Positions 29,691 through 41,800 of a stretch of DNA of 64,000 bases are shown here, in pieces. A program made the position numbers and the translations under genes. This DNA is from Tetmemena sp. SeJ-2015 (lineage: Eukaryota > Ciliophora > Spirotrichea > Sporadotrichida > Oxytrichidae), in contig JAJKFJ010020904.1 of the NCBI GenBank assembly GCA_027382625.1, positions 1 to 64,000 on the forward strand. Direction: 5' to 3'. Position 1 is the stretch's first letter, and every line of letters begins with the position of its first letter. The notes beneath the pieces are model-generated. The model was not told the origin of the DNA and did not search any database. It was given only the letters and a program-made list of their open reading frames with translations.

Positions 29691-31468
29691 TCATAGTCTA
29701 ATCTCTGTGAATACTATTCTCCTTCCTGGGCCTTTCTTTTTTTGACCTTGCTTCTCCAAATCATACATGAAGCCGTCTAATTTTCCAAAATCTTTATCTA
29801 AAATCTGTCCTTCCACCTAATGTAAATGAGCGTCAGCTGATTTTATCATAAATTTAAAATACTTTGTTGCATTTGGTCTATAAAACCCTTCAATAAAAGC
29901 ACCTCCAATAGAATCCATCACTCCAGTGATTCTGTTATTGTGAATATTGAAATTAGTTTAAAATCGAGATGTTTAGCAAAGGCAGAAGTTTGCATAGCTT
30001 GATCTACTACATCTTTAAGCTCTGCCTTAAAATGCTTCATTATAATTTCTGATTCATGTTCCTACTTTGCAGGAGGGGCTGGAGAACTCTATTCTTTTGA
30101 GTTTAATCTTGATTTGTTAACTTTGAATCTTGAATCCTCTCTTAATCCTAGTTCTATTCTTTGATTTTGTTTACCTATTCTCCATATAATTTATTAATTC
30201 AAAATATATCTTAGATTTATATTGGAGAGGTTCTTAATTTTAATCATCCTACTCATACTCTTCAGAATGTTCTGATCTCTTTAGGTAATCATCCACCATT
30301 TTTTGAATTTGCTACTCTACTAGATTCTCAGTAATCTTTTCGCTATATTGCTCGTTGGGGTCCAGATATGTCACATAAACCTATTCTTTAGTCATATTAG
30401 ATTACACTTTTTCTTTCAAGGATTCATGAATTTCAGAATAAAATAAGATATATTTCATTATATATTATGTTAGAACTAGACTTTTGAGAGTTTGCAAATT
30501 CATCGATCTAGTTAAGGCTTTTCGTCAAGAGCTCAGACTAATCAGGATAAGAAAGTTTTTGCGGAAGTGTAGTTTTAATTTTTGATTCCTCTTAAATTGT
30601 TGGCACTAGGACTCTCTTATCTTTTAAAAGTCTTGGAATCACTAACCTTTGAATCCTTAGGAGAGGACTTTATATCAGAGTTAATTTTCTTATGGGGAGT
30701 ATCAATATCCTCGAAATTTAAATTCATTACCTAGGCAGACATTTCTAGCTAGGTGTCCAGAGAAATAAGTTTGTTCAATTCTTCTTACTCTACTTAATTT
30801 GGTAAGTCATTTAAATTCACATTTTTGAAGAACTCAAATATAAATTAGAGGATATAATTTTTTAAAATTTATTTTTGCTCCTCAACAGCATTCTTGAAAG
30901 ACAAAAAAAATTGACAATTTTTAAAGTAATTTTAACTTAATCTTGAGTTATATAAAATAAAAAATCAATTTCATTCTTTTAAATTAAATAAATTTTTCCA
31001 GAAAGAAAAAATTCAAATTCTTAGTAAATTTATAAAATTTTGGATTGAAAAGCTCCCTTTTCTAAATTAATTTATGTAAATTATCTCCACTTGACTATCA
31101 TATGCATTAAATTTAGGACTTGGTACTTGTTTAGATAGCTCCTACTTCTTTAGTTTGGTCTTTGCGGCCTCTTATTTATTAGCTTCTTTACTCAAATCAA
31201 GATTCTACTCTCTGGAACTGAAAATAGACTCCCTTGCTCCTCCCGTGGCAGCTTGTATCTCCGATGGACTCAATTCTCTGCCCTATTTATCTTTCCTTGA
31301 ATTAAATTTGTCTTGATGAGTTCTTTATTCTCTTGAAGGAATCTCAGGATTCAATTATCCTTTGGGGAATTCAGCTACATTTATTAAAATAGCATTTTAA
31401 AAAGCTACCGAATGAGAATTCTTAGCTTTAGGTTCAATATACCTTTCCTTTGAATCACAACAACCCAT
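29691..31468 (-). CDS. N-terminally acylated protein (MGCC start), function unknown
   Basis: Minus-strand gene from ATG at 31468 to TGA at 29691. The N-terminus MGCCDSKERYIEP has Gly2 for myristoylation and a Cys pair for palmitoylation, so membrane-inner-face attachment is likely. The first exon runs about 140 residues (charged, Gln/Lys-rich) to about 31050. AT-rich sequence with an intron or IES follows, then a hydrophilic region (NVNLNDLPNQVEQEELNKL near 30800; EQYSEKITENLVEQQIQKMV near 30320). It ends in a basic C-terminal part (DLEKQGQKKKGPGRRIVFTE). No enzymatic motif was recognised. One frame change near 29950 remains unexplained. Confidence 0.65.
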
Positions 31469-32158
31469 TCTCTTCTTTCTCTAGTGAAATAAATACAACA
31501 GATGCATAATTTATGATTCATTAAACAACTTTCTTTAAAAGAGGGTAAGATCAAATATAATCAAGAAATAAGAAAATATATTCAGGAATTAGAGTTTTAA
31601 TATTGGTAACAATTTAAAGATTTTCAAAGAATTTAACCGAATATCTCTCTTTATATTTTACTTTCTCCATTTTATCTTGTAATAAAATTATAATATTGAA
31701 TTTTATAAACTTATACTCTAACCTTATAAACTTAAATGAAATTTTGATTTTTCTAAATTAACTGGTCTTTTTTTAATTCATTGATTAATCTCGTTTAAAA
31801 TTTTATCGATAAGAAAAAAATCAAGATTAGGGTTGAGGATAATTTCTTTGCTTTTTAAGGGATCCTTCTCTTGACTATTTCAAACTTAATTCAAATTAAA
31901 TTAAATAAGAAATCCCACTAGCCTAAATAATATTCAGAAACTATTATTAAGTCTTGATTTCATAATCTGCAAATTAAGATGAAGGCAACTAGTTTATCTT
32001 TTAAAACAATAAGTATTCACTTGTACATTTTCAAGATTTGAAAATTAAAAATTCATATGAAAATACTCCCATTAAAATAAAGAATTAAGTGAAAGCTAGA
32101 GGAAAATAAAATGCAGAGATATATCTCTAAATTCTTTTAGGACAAATTATCTTATTTC
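31469..32158. other. AT-rich intergenic DNA
   Basis: About 690 bp of AT-rich sequence between two minus-strand genes. It should hold the promoter of the MGCC gene and the 3' flank of the next one. No defined element was recognised. Confidence 0.5.
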
Positions 32159-34898
32159 TCATTGAGGAATTAATTTTTAGACAATTAAATTTTAAACTTA
32201 AATCGAATGATAAATCCACTTGATGCCTTCCCTCTATGAAGATGTGCAATTATTATAAAGAAAAAAATAAAATTCCTTTGGCTTTGAGCTACTTGGTGTA
32301 TCTTTTGACTTTCTAACAACTTTATTCTTTTTGAAGCAGTTTATTCTTTCTAAGCTATCATATACTTTGGATTTCTGTAATGAAGCTAGTGTTTCTCTAC
32401 TTTACTTGAGAGATTTCTTTCCAGATTGTATATTTCTTGAAATCGCTCTCTCAAAGTAAGAAGAATGACATCTCATTGTATTTTCATTCTGATTTTTCTA
32501 TATTTCAATTGAGAGTTTGGCTTAATTTTCAATATTAAGATTATCTGGATCATCTTTGTAACTTTAATGTTTTTATACTACGCTTGCTATGCTACTTTCT
32601 CTATTTAGTGAATCACATTAATTATTCCTCTACTCGTTGAGGCAGTCAAAAGTTAAGTCAAATTTTGGCTCTGCTTCATCAATATTTTGTGTTAGGATTG
32701 CAGACTTCTTTGATGTAAGTCTCCTTTGAATCTTTCTTTTAGCCAAGGGGTTAGCTGTTTTTGGCCTCTTTTTATCTGCCGTTTAAGTATCTCGCTCTAT
32801 TGTAAAATTTAATAAGCATTTTTATCTTTACTTGAATTATTAAAAGTCTTTTGAGTCTGATACAAATTTAGGGCTCGTTAGAAACTTTTTACGTGGAAAA
32901 ATTCATTATTGGTGGGAGGTTCTCTATAATATCCATGTCTATATTTGAGTTCGCTAAATTAATTTTAGAGAAAATCAAATTGGTTTACCTTCATAAGTAT
33001 TGGCGGTTTTCGGTCTCTACATGGGACTCTCTTTATTCATTTTAAATTTTCTGATTGAAAGTTTTTCAGAGGCATCGATTTTTCTAAAATGCTCTTAGAA
33101 TACAAGAAAGATACATAAAATGCAATAAATTTTAACAAGGAATCAATTGTCAGAGGCTGAATTTTCTGTTCTAGGAGCTATTTCATTTAAGTCTTTTTAA
33201 TAAGATCCATCCTTTTTTGCATTCCAAGTTTTGTAAATGGACTAATTGGTCGATCTGTTACCTTTTATGATGATCTCTGTAGCAAATTTTAGATTTAAAT
33301 TTTTTCTTTTGTTGGGCTCTCAACCTACGATTAGTAAAAATGCTCTTTGAGTTATTTGATTGATGATACTAAAATATATCATAGAGGTAGAAAATTATTT
33401 TAAAGATACCAAAAAATTATTTCCTAATTTATCAAGTTATTTCGGCCCTTTATAAGGTGACAAAGTAAGATTAAGTGATTTTAAATCTTCCTAAAAGCTC
33501 GTATTTTAAGGTATGCTATCATTATAGCTAGAGTTTTATAAATTTTGATTGATTAAAGCTTTATCTATTTTATCTTTAGAAATAGATTTAACTCCATTAA
33601 ACTTGTTTAATAATTAAAATTAAATCAAGTTATAAAGTAGTTATGTTTAACTGGATTAGTTTGATAGTGAGTTTAGCTATTTTATAACTCAGTATCTATA
33701 ATTCTTTTTCTCTATTAGTTTTCTATGCTCTCTTCTTTCTTAGGAATCCTTTCTAAAGGAAGGCTGAGCTTATTTGGTTTAATGATTTGTGTTGTATTAA
33801 ACTACTTATTTTTAATGGCCATTTTTTTCCCTTTTTCATTTGACTTCCCACTACAAAACAAACTTATGTGAATAATAACACTAGATTTATAGAAGTTATA
33901 TCTTTCATTGGTGATTTTTCTTTGGCTCTCTCTCGAATTTATCAGTTACTAAGTGATTTGTGATTGACTCTGATTCACATAGGCTCTTAGAATAATCGTA
34001 AGCAGTTAATCTTTTTTACCTAAGGCCTTGGAGTCTAGTTTGTAGGTGCTATTGTACTTAGTCTTTTTCTAGTCTGTAAATTATCTTTACCTTCCATTTT
34101 GGGATGTCTGAGGTCTGTCAATAGGAAAAGAAAGACGACCAGATTAGAAGGAAATATTCTACTACTTGGATTCCAAAACATTCTTTTTTGCTTAATCATC
34201 CTAGTACTCACAATTCTTAGAGATTGAAGAGTTCAAGAAAGAATTAGCGTAAAAAGAATTTCCAAAATTTACTCTTTATGGGTTTACGAAATTTAGCTAC
34301 TCTAGGCTTTCGTTGCTGGCCTAGATAATCTATTGCGGCAAAAGCAACTATAGTAAAAATGATAAATATGCAACTAGTTCTAATCTAGCAGACTTCCACC
34401 AACTTAGTTTTAATTTACTGGGTTTTAGGAGCCTCTAATAGATGAAGTCTTAAATTATATTTTAGACTCATTGAGATAACATTAAGATAGGTTATCCTCG
34501 TAGCTTAGTCTTTGACTGGCATTTTAAGTTATCGTTTACAGACTTGCCTTCTCAGTTCTGTTAAGAGATTGTCTTAAACGAGAGTGAGTACCATTATTAT
34601 TTGAAATTGGGATTTTTGTTTCCTTATTGGCTTTAGTCTATCCTAGCCCCAAAATTTAATCCAATTCTATATCTTGATAATTGAGATCCTCGTTTTGCAT
34701 TTTTGACTTTTAACTTTGCTCTTGTTTCCTTCTCGTCCTCCTTCGAGACGAGTTGTAAATAAAGTTTAAGTCATCATGCATAGTAGAAACTGTCTACGCT
34801 TCAAAATCCTTAGTATTTGACTAGTGGGTACTTGCAGTTTAATCTACAAGTTTTTTAGTGTAGGACCTGAGAGTTCTCTTTCTTTCCAAATAAGACAT
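32159..34898 (-). CDS. Gln/Ser/Lys-rich hydrophilic protein, function unknown
   Basis: ATG at 34898 opens a basic, Arg/Lys-rich N-terminus (MSYLERKRTLRSYTKKLVDQ) followed by about 200 residues of Gln/Asn/Ser-rich sequence. The frame breaks near 34245 and resumes (FANSFLNSSISKNCEYQDDQ). A second well-defined stretch covers 32159-32800, with segments such as KRPKTANPLAKRKIQRRLTS and MRCHSSYFERAISRNIQSGK, ending at TGA 32159-32161. The middle (32.85-34.0 kb) is harder to read and may hold IESs. It is predicted soluble, possibly nuclear because of the basic clusters. No family was recognised. Confidence 0.5.
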
Positions 34899-35031
34899 AC
34901 AAATTAAATTTACAATTTATATCCTTTATTTATTACATCACACCTATGCGTGATCTCATAAGAAGTTAAGTTTGTATTTTAAATAAAGATTAAATGCAAA
35001 TAAAAGAGAAAAAGGGATTAAAGGTTTATAA

Positions 35032-37307
35032 TCACTGTAGAATACTGTTACCTGCTGCAATAAGAGACCTATCTCTTTAAATTCTGCCTCCTTAGCTAGA
35101 TTAGTTAGATGCAAACACTCCGCCACCACTCATAGAGTTTCTTACTCCTGCAGCTTGCATGTTCTATATATAATTTAAATATATACAATCTTGTTATATC
35201 AATAGAAATCACTAAATTAATTTTGTAAGAACCATCTAAAATAATTTTAATTAAATAGAAAAATTAAAAACCCTTATTGATTGAATTTTTCTTTTTAATT
35301 TATAAGCCAAAATTTTCCCTTATAATTTATTTAAAAAAATTCTAATGGTTGTATGATCTTGATGGAAGAATTTCAGCACTAATTTCCCCTTGATTGAAAA
35401 TATTATTTTGCATTTGATAACCGCCGACTTATTTCAGATTTGTTATTTAATTGGCACCTTGATTTTTATTTAGCAAACTAGGATCGTCGATATAGGCTCC
35501 CATCGGTGCCATATTTGATCTCATGCTCTTAAATTACAATTTACATGTTTAAATTGAATTCCATGCTTCCCTTAATAGACGAATCAATGGCAGCTTAGTT
35601 TGCCATCATTTCAATTGGATTAAACTTTGGAGAAGAATTAATGTTTGGGCCATTAGTAGTCCAATCGACTGATCTATTGATTCCTGTGTGTCTTGATTTC
35701 AAATTATCATTGTAATCATTATTCTAATCTTAGAGTCTTCTTCCTAGCTATTGATAAGTCTATATTGCAGGCTACAGACTTATATCGTAGTCAGAAGATT
35801 CATTAAGGTCAACTTTCAATCCTCCCATCCTTGGCTCATATTACCCAGAGCTTGCATATGCATCTCTTGGATCTCTGCTATATCCATATTGCTTCATCAT
35901 ATCTTGTCTCTCTTAAAATTTATCTCCCAAAATTGCGGACTTATTCAAAGCATTTGCAGAGCTACTAACCTTTAGCTATTCTCTATCAAGTGTCTTTTTC
36001 TGAACAGAAATCCCCGGTATAAGGGAGTATTAATTATTATCATAATTCTTCCAAGCAAGCAAGTCATCCTTATTCATTTATTTTTCCACACCGCTCATAT
36101 TACCATGCATTTTCATTTGTCTTCTTAGATTATTCTACTAATCAAGCATCTCTTTATAGGCAAGCTTTTGTTGGATTTTTTTATTATTCTCATCATCAAG
36201 CATCCTTTTCGCTTCCTCAGCTTTTCTTTGCACTTCTATTGCAAGGTACTCTTTCTCGCTCAATCCTTGAAGTGCTTGTCTTTGATTTAGCTGCATCTGT
36301 AACTGCTGATGGTTCATACTCTTCAAATTCTATTTATCAATAAACTTCTGCTGTTCTAGCTAGCTTGCCTTTTGATCAGCATACTAAGCATCCCTCATCT
36401 ATCTAATGATTTCATTAGAATCCTTTTCTTGTTGCCTGTTTGCAACCGATTAGTTGTAGTTATTTGCGAAACGTCTTTAATTTTCCTCAAACTAGCGTAG
36501 TCTCTCTTAAACTTAAGCCTTGTAATTATCCTGCAAATTTAGACTTGTCGATCCTTATGAAACGTCTTACATCTCTTTGATAGACTTTTGATTGTCCTCA
36601 TTTAGTACCTTCATTCTCCTCGATTGATCTAAGTTTTAAGAGAGTGACTCTTTCATCATTCTCTTTTTCTCCTATTCGAGCATCTTTTCGCGCTCCTTTT
36701 AAAAAAAAATAAGTTAAAACCTATTACTGAAGAGCATTTTGAATAACTTCTTGATCTTTCAAAAGACTAAGCCTTTTTTATTCCTAAGTTTGCCTGTTTC
36801 TAGCATCCATGGCTTATTTTTGAGCATCTCCGACCATGAGGCGCTTCATTTTTTCTTGCTCCTTCAGCATTTCCTCTCTGAGCTAATTCTCTTGTTGCAC
36901 TCTGAGCAGTTACTCTCTTTCGCCTTGCTTCTCATAGGCGTGCATTTTCTTCTTTTCTTCTTAGTTTTAGAGTTCTTTCTCAAGCATTTACCTAAAACGC
37001 AAAGTAAATAAAAAGCTGAAGTCTCACCCGTATTGCTGCTTTTGGATGTTTTAGTGCTAAACCAAGGCTTATTTTTGTAACTCATAGGCCTCCGTCTGTC
37101 TTTTGATCACAGCACCCCACTCGTCAATGTTCCCTCTTTGATCTGTAGGGTAATAGCGCTTATTTTGCTCCATTAGGTCATTTATCTTTTACTGTTTATC
37201 ATCCAAGGGCCTCTTCACTCCGAAGGCTCTGAATTTCAAAGGATCAATCTATAAATTAGGATAAAGAAAAGGTTGATGGGTTTAGGATAAGTTACAAGTT
37301 CGCCCAT
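35032..37307 (-). CDS. Long coiled-coil protein with short introns
   Basis: Minus-strand gene: MGELIDPLKFRAFGVKRPLD across a 47-nt intron directly after codon 4 (about 37249-37295). Another 36-nt intron lies near 36990 and a 25-nt one near 36710. Most of the product (37.2-36.0 kb) is a Glu/Lys/Gln/Arg-rich coiled coil, for example EREKMLEQEKKRMMKE and EVQRKAEEAKRMLDDENNKK. The C-terminal 250 residues are less charged, Asn/Ser/Gly-rich, ending GVFASNQSSQGG...NSILQ at TGA 35032-35034. A 22-bp CATG-flanked insertion (35522-35547) and AT-rich DNA around 35160-35340 interrupt the end. The N-terminal block before the coil (DLMEQNKRYYPTDQRGNIDE) suggests an axonemal or cytoskeletal component, but no family name can be given. 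Confidence 0.7.
35526..35547 (-). other. 22-bp CATG-flanked insertion (mini-IES or micro-intron)
   Basis: CATG at 35522-35525 and 35544-35547. Removing one copy plus the spacer gives an in-frame reading (MEFNLNMRSNMAPMGAYIDD). The same piece can be read as a 19-nt GT...AG intron that is also in frame, so the two explanations cannot be separated here. Confidence 0.45.
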
Positions 37308-37439
37308 AGTCAAATATAATAAGGTAATGATATAAAAAAGCAAATAAATGCACAATTTAAGTTATAGTATTAATTAACTCATGGTTTCAGAAGAAGATGT
37401 GGCAATTCATTACAAAAATATACTTGAGTTACTACAAAA

Positions 37440-38057
37440 TCAATCTATTTTTACATTTTCTAGCTGTTCATTCTTCTATTTAATCCACTCTTTTTTCCTC
37501 TTGAAAGCCTCTCTCGCCTTAGCTAAATTTCTCCTAGTCATAATCTTTTTAGCAGCTTAGATTATCTCCTCAGCTTTAGAAAGAGTAGCCACTGAATGAT
37601 CTGTTGTGCCTTGCTCAAAATACTCGGTGGTGTCACTTTAAGGATAATTTATAAACCTATTTTATCTTACGTCTAAAACTGCTTCTAAATGATAAAATGA
37701 CTGTAAAAAAATTAATAAGTTAGTTTATGATGAGAGTCTTTTAAAGGGCTTTGAAGATATCCATGGGTCTTGCTTTTGAGATGTGATAAATGCTTGTAAA
37801 TCCAGCCTCATAAACAGCCCTCGCTTTTGGTACATCAATAACTGTAAGTTGCAAAAGCTCTTCTAGTTCTTCTTGGATCACAAAGTTGATCAAATAAAAG
37901 ACTTATAGAATATAGATCCTGTCCATATACTGATTCAGTAAGTTGTACATGTTCCACCATTTCAACTCTGAGCAAAATGCAACAACCATCGAGCTAAATG
38001 AACTCTAAACAAGCATTAGTATTCTTAAAATAAGATAAATACCTATCTGTCAATTTA
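37440..38057 (-). CDS. POLQ/HELQ-type helicase, block 3 (C-terminal part)
   Basis: Minus strand, entering at the TAAAT pointer (38053-38057) and ending at TGA 37440-37442. After a 38-nt intron (38005-38042) it reads SSFSSMVVAFCSELKWWNMY, then a helix-hairpin-helix-like segment (LQLTVIDVPKARAVYEAGFT) as in the C-terminal end of POLQ helicase domains, and a basic tail (KIMTRRNLAKAREAFKRKKE). A 27-bp GATC-flanked IES (37888-37918) splits DRI from NFVIQEEL. One frame change near 37690 is unexplained. No DNA polymerase domain follows, so the product is a stand-alone helicase. On the chromosome this last block lies upstream of block 2 and about 20 kb from block 1. Confidence 0.8.
37892..37918 (-). 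other. 27-bp IES with GATC pointer in helicase block 3
   Basis: GATC at 37888-37891 and 37915-37918. Excision of 27 bp gives DRINFVIQEELEELL in place of an insertion absent from the family. The insertion keeps the frame, so homology, not frame, is the argument. Confidence 0.55.
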
Positions 38058-38873
38058 AGAACAGTAGGTTAAATAAATTACAAAAATATAAGACTGGCAA
38101 AATGTAATCTTGCGAATTTTAAAATACCAAAGAATCATCTTCGTAAATAATATCAATCCCTTAGAAAACTAGAAGCCTTGAAGAGGAAGTTAAACTTCAT
38201 CATGTTGCAGAGCAACGGTATTTATTATTTGAAGCTTTAGATTTCTTTATAGGTGTAAGAGATTCGGGTGCGCATATATCAAATGCTTGAAGTCTAAGAC
38301 ATAGGATTAGTGCATGCATTTATTAGATCACTTTAATTCTGCAAAAATGATGAGATGACAAAGATCTTAAACCATTTAAACTATTATTTTTATTTTTATA
38401 AGATTTGTTTCCATTAAAATTGTTCGTTTCCAATTTTTTTAAGTTTAGAGGAATATTCAAAAACTAAAAAGCTCCCAGATTATTGAAACAGTATCATACT
38501 ACTCGCTCTAAGATTACCAGAGAGAGATGCATTTGTACATTTGTTAATAGACTTTCCATTAGATTGAATAATTAACTTTCCGACAAATCTTTATTTCTTA
38601 ATCTTCCTTTATTTTCGCTAGAGATATTATACTTTTTGGCCTAATATGGATTTTTCAAATTAGATTTAATAATTCCGCGAAAGTGATTTCTTTGAGAATA
38701 ATTAATAATTGCAGTTTAATTATTTATAAAGAAATCACAAACTTAGAGCGCTAGTACCTCAACCTTCACCGCAACAAATAATTAATTAATACACAGGAAT
38801 AGGAAAATCACCCACTAACTAGTTCTTAGACCACTTAGCCTTAATATCAACTTAAAAAATATACGGAGATACC
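38058..38873. other. AT-rich spacer between helicase block 3 and SEN1-like gene
   Basis: About 800 bp, AT-rich. Open minus-strand frames continue from block 3 but do not match the helicase family and are expected by chance when TGA is the only stop. It must hold the promoter of the plus-strand gene starting at 38874. No element was recognised. Confidence 0.4.
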
Positions 38874-41800
38874 ATGAGTAGACAAGTACCGCAGTTTTTA
38901 TAATAGAAACCTGCTGCTACAAGCAACCAACACAGGAACATTTTCAACGCTGATCAGAAAATGAGCAGCGTTCCAAGAGCTCATTTAATCAGCCAATAGA
39001 GTTTTTAAACATCTGTGCCAACAAATAGTGTCTCACACATAGCTTAAACCTCAAATCAAGGGATGAACTCTCAACCCCAGAGAACGCAGACGCTGATCGG
39101 AAATGGCTAAGTTTCCAACTAATTTTAAAACACTCTCAACCAAGCTAAATCATTTTTAGATGGAACCTCAAGTTCTATGATTGGAACAGCTCCCTCCAAC
39201 AACTAGACCACTTATTATAATATTTAATCAGAGACTAAAAAGCATAATCCTGAAAACTAGTAAACAAGCAATTAGGCGAAAGGACAAGGGACTACTAGCC
39301 CTTTAAAGCAAACTTAACTGAGCTTTTCATAAAACAAACTAAATGGCTTCACAAACAGTCAGGAGTTTGCGTTCAAAACTCTTAACACTAATCTAGGTGA
39401 ACCAACTAACAATGCTAAACCACATCAGTACTCTCTCGATGAAAAGTAAAAGTTGATACGATAGTTGGAAGAAGATGCAAATAATAGCTCAAGCATAAGA
39501 AACTCAATAGCGCAGGATGTTGGTAAACCCAAGCCACATCTTTTGGACATTAAGAAGAAGAAATAAGAGATTGAAATTGAAAGTATAGAATCTGACAACT
39601 CAGACTTAGAGATTGTGGGAGGTTAGGGCAGACCTACTGGAGCTGATTATTACAGGCAACTATTAGCATAAGTTGACACCAAGGGCATGACTTTAGAAGA
39701 ACTGAGCAAATAGCTAACATAATTTGAAAGTTAGCTTACTCCTTAGTAGAAAAATTCTTTGAAACAATTTTGTTTATAAAGATAGTAGAATCAGTTCTAA
39801 AGGAGATAAAATCTCTATCCTCCTCAATCTTAGAAGCCCTCTTATTAAAGCTAGATGTTGAGTAATCTTTAATAGAAAGGAAATTCCAGCAATTCAGCCC
39901 TTGATTATGTGCGAAAGTTCAACCCACCTCTTAATTCCTCCAACTTTAACCCCAGAAGCAACTAGATTTAAAGCAATACTGATTCTACAAGGTAATTATT
40001 CTCTTCAAGATAGTTTAAAGATAAACAAGAACAGCAGGCTTATGATTATGATACCTATGATGACCTCTTATTTAAGAGAGACATCTTATTTAAGGACAAT
40101 CAAAATCCCCCTGATCGTCAGTACATGAAAGCTCCCAGCTAACTTAGAAATGAGAAACTGGACCAACTTTAAAAAAATCAAGGATAAGCTCGATCAAAGT
40201 AAAGGGCGGGAATCATATTCCAGATTTCTAGATGAGCAGAAAAAGATATGTGAATAGAAAGAAAAAGAGAGGCTAGAGAGAGAATATAAGGAGAGAGCTC
40301 AGAAAATAGTAGGGACAAAGACTTAAGTCTTAAATCCAGCAGCAATCGATATCAAGGAATTCAGAAATATGAGCTTATGAACAGTAAGGAAGCTGAAAGG
40401 TTTCAAGCTGTGAAGAATGAAGTCCAACTTCGAGAGATAAAAAAGTTGATTCAGCAGAAAACTTAAAATCATCCTAAAGTTAAAAGCAAGATGCTTTAAA
40501 TGGAACTTAATCAAGAAGAGAAAATCAGAAGGAAGGAGGAAGAAAAAAAGAGAGAAGAGGAAATGAAAAAGAAAAAACGATAGCAAGATCAAGATTTGCT
40601 AGATGAGTTGTATGGAGAAACAAATGATGAATAACTAGCCAAGGAATAGGAAATAAAACAGCTTCAGATTTAGCATTTTTCAAAGAGTATGGAATAGATC
40701 CAACTAAAAAGAATAGTGGAGTTTTTCAAGAAAAGACCGAAGAGGAAATTGAAATGAATGAAAGAAAGAGAGATGAACATATGAGAGCGATTCAAAGAGC
40801 CATGGAAGTAGAGAGACAAGAATAGATGAAAAAGATTAGGTATCATAACAGAAAGAATGCAGATGATTTAATAAAACCGATTTTGAATCTTGAAATCATT
40901 CAAATGTTCTCCTCTGATGATTTTCCTGATATGCAATAAGTTCCCGAAACTTTTGAAGATTTCGAGTAATATAGGAATGTTTGGATACCTCTCTTTCTTT
41001 ATGAAACTTACTCACAAATGATTAGCTATAAAAGCGACAAAGATAAGGACAAGAATGTTATTATCGATAAAAATGGATAGCCTTCTCGACCAAAGTATTC
41101 TAAAAAGAATCATTTCGAAGGTTTTATTCAAAAGGCCCATGAAGATCAAAATTATATCTACTTGAAACTTTTTGAGAAAGTAGAAAACAGCTCAGAGACG
41201 AATGGGAAGTATATTATGAGCATTCTTGATTCTCTAAAAGAGTTCGACTTACTTTTCATTTGTGAAGAAGCATTGTCCCTAGACGAAGTGAAAAAAGTTA
41301 AGAACTTTAATGAGCTCTTAAAGTTAAGAGAAGGGAAGGGCAAGATGCTAAGTATGGTTGACAAAAGAAGAAAGCAAGACAAACCTTATATAGAGCTAAA
41401 GATAGATGCTGAACTCAATCAAGAATATATTTGCTTGAATGTCAGAATGAATGACTTCAAAAAAGTCAATATTTACTTCTTTGATAGTCTCTCCACTACA
41501 ATGAGGGAATTTAGGACCATCAAAAGTTGCGAGTTCTTTCCAACAGCAAACATAATTCTAAATCCACAACTCTATCTTTGTGATTCTGGCCCTGCCACAA
41601 AACTTGAGGACATGTCGAATCAATAGAGAATAATGGCTGCTTATGTTGAAGAATATAAGAAGAATTTTAACCAAAGCTAGATAGAAGCATTAAAGCAAGT
41701 ATACAATATGAAGAAAGAAGATTTCTTGCTTATTCAAGGACCAGTAAGGAATTCTTTTAAGTTTATTAATAATTTTAGCCTGGAACTGGAAAGACTCACA

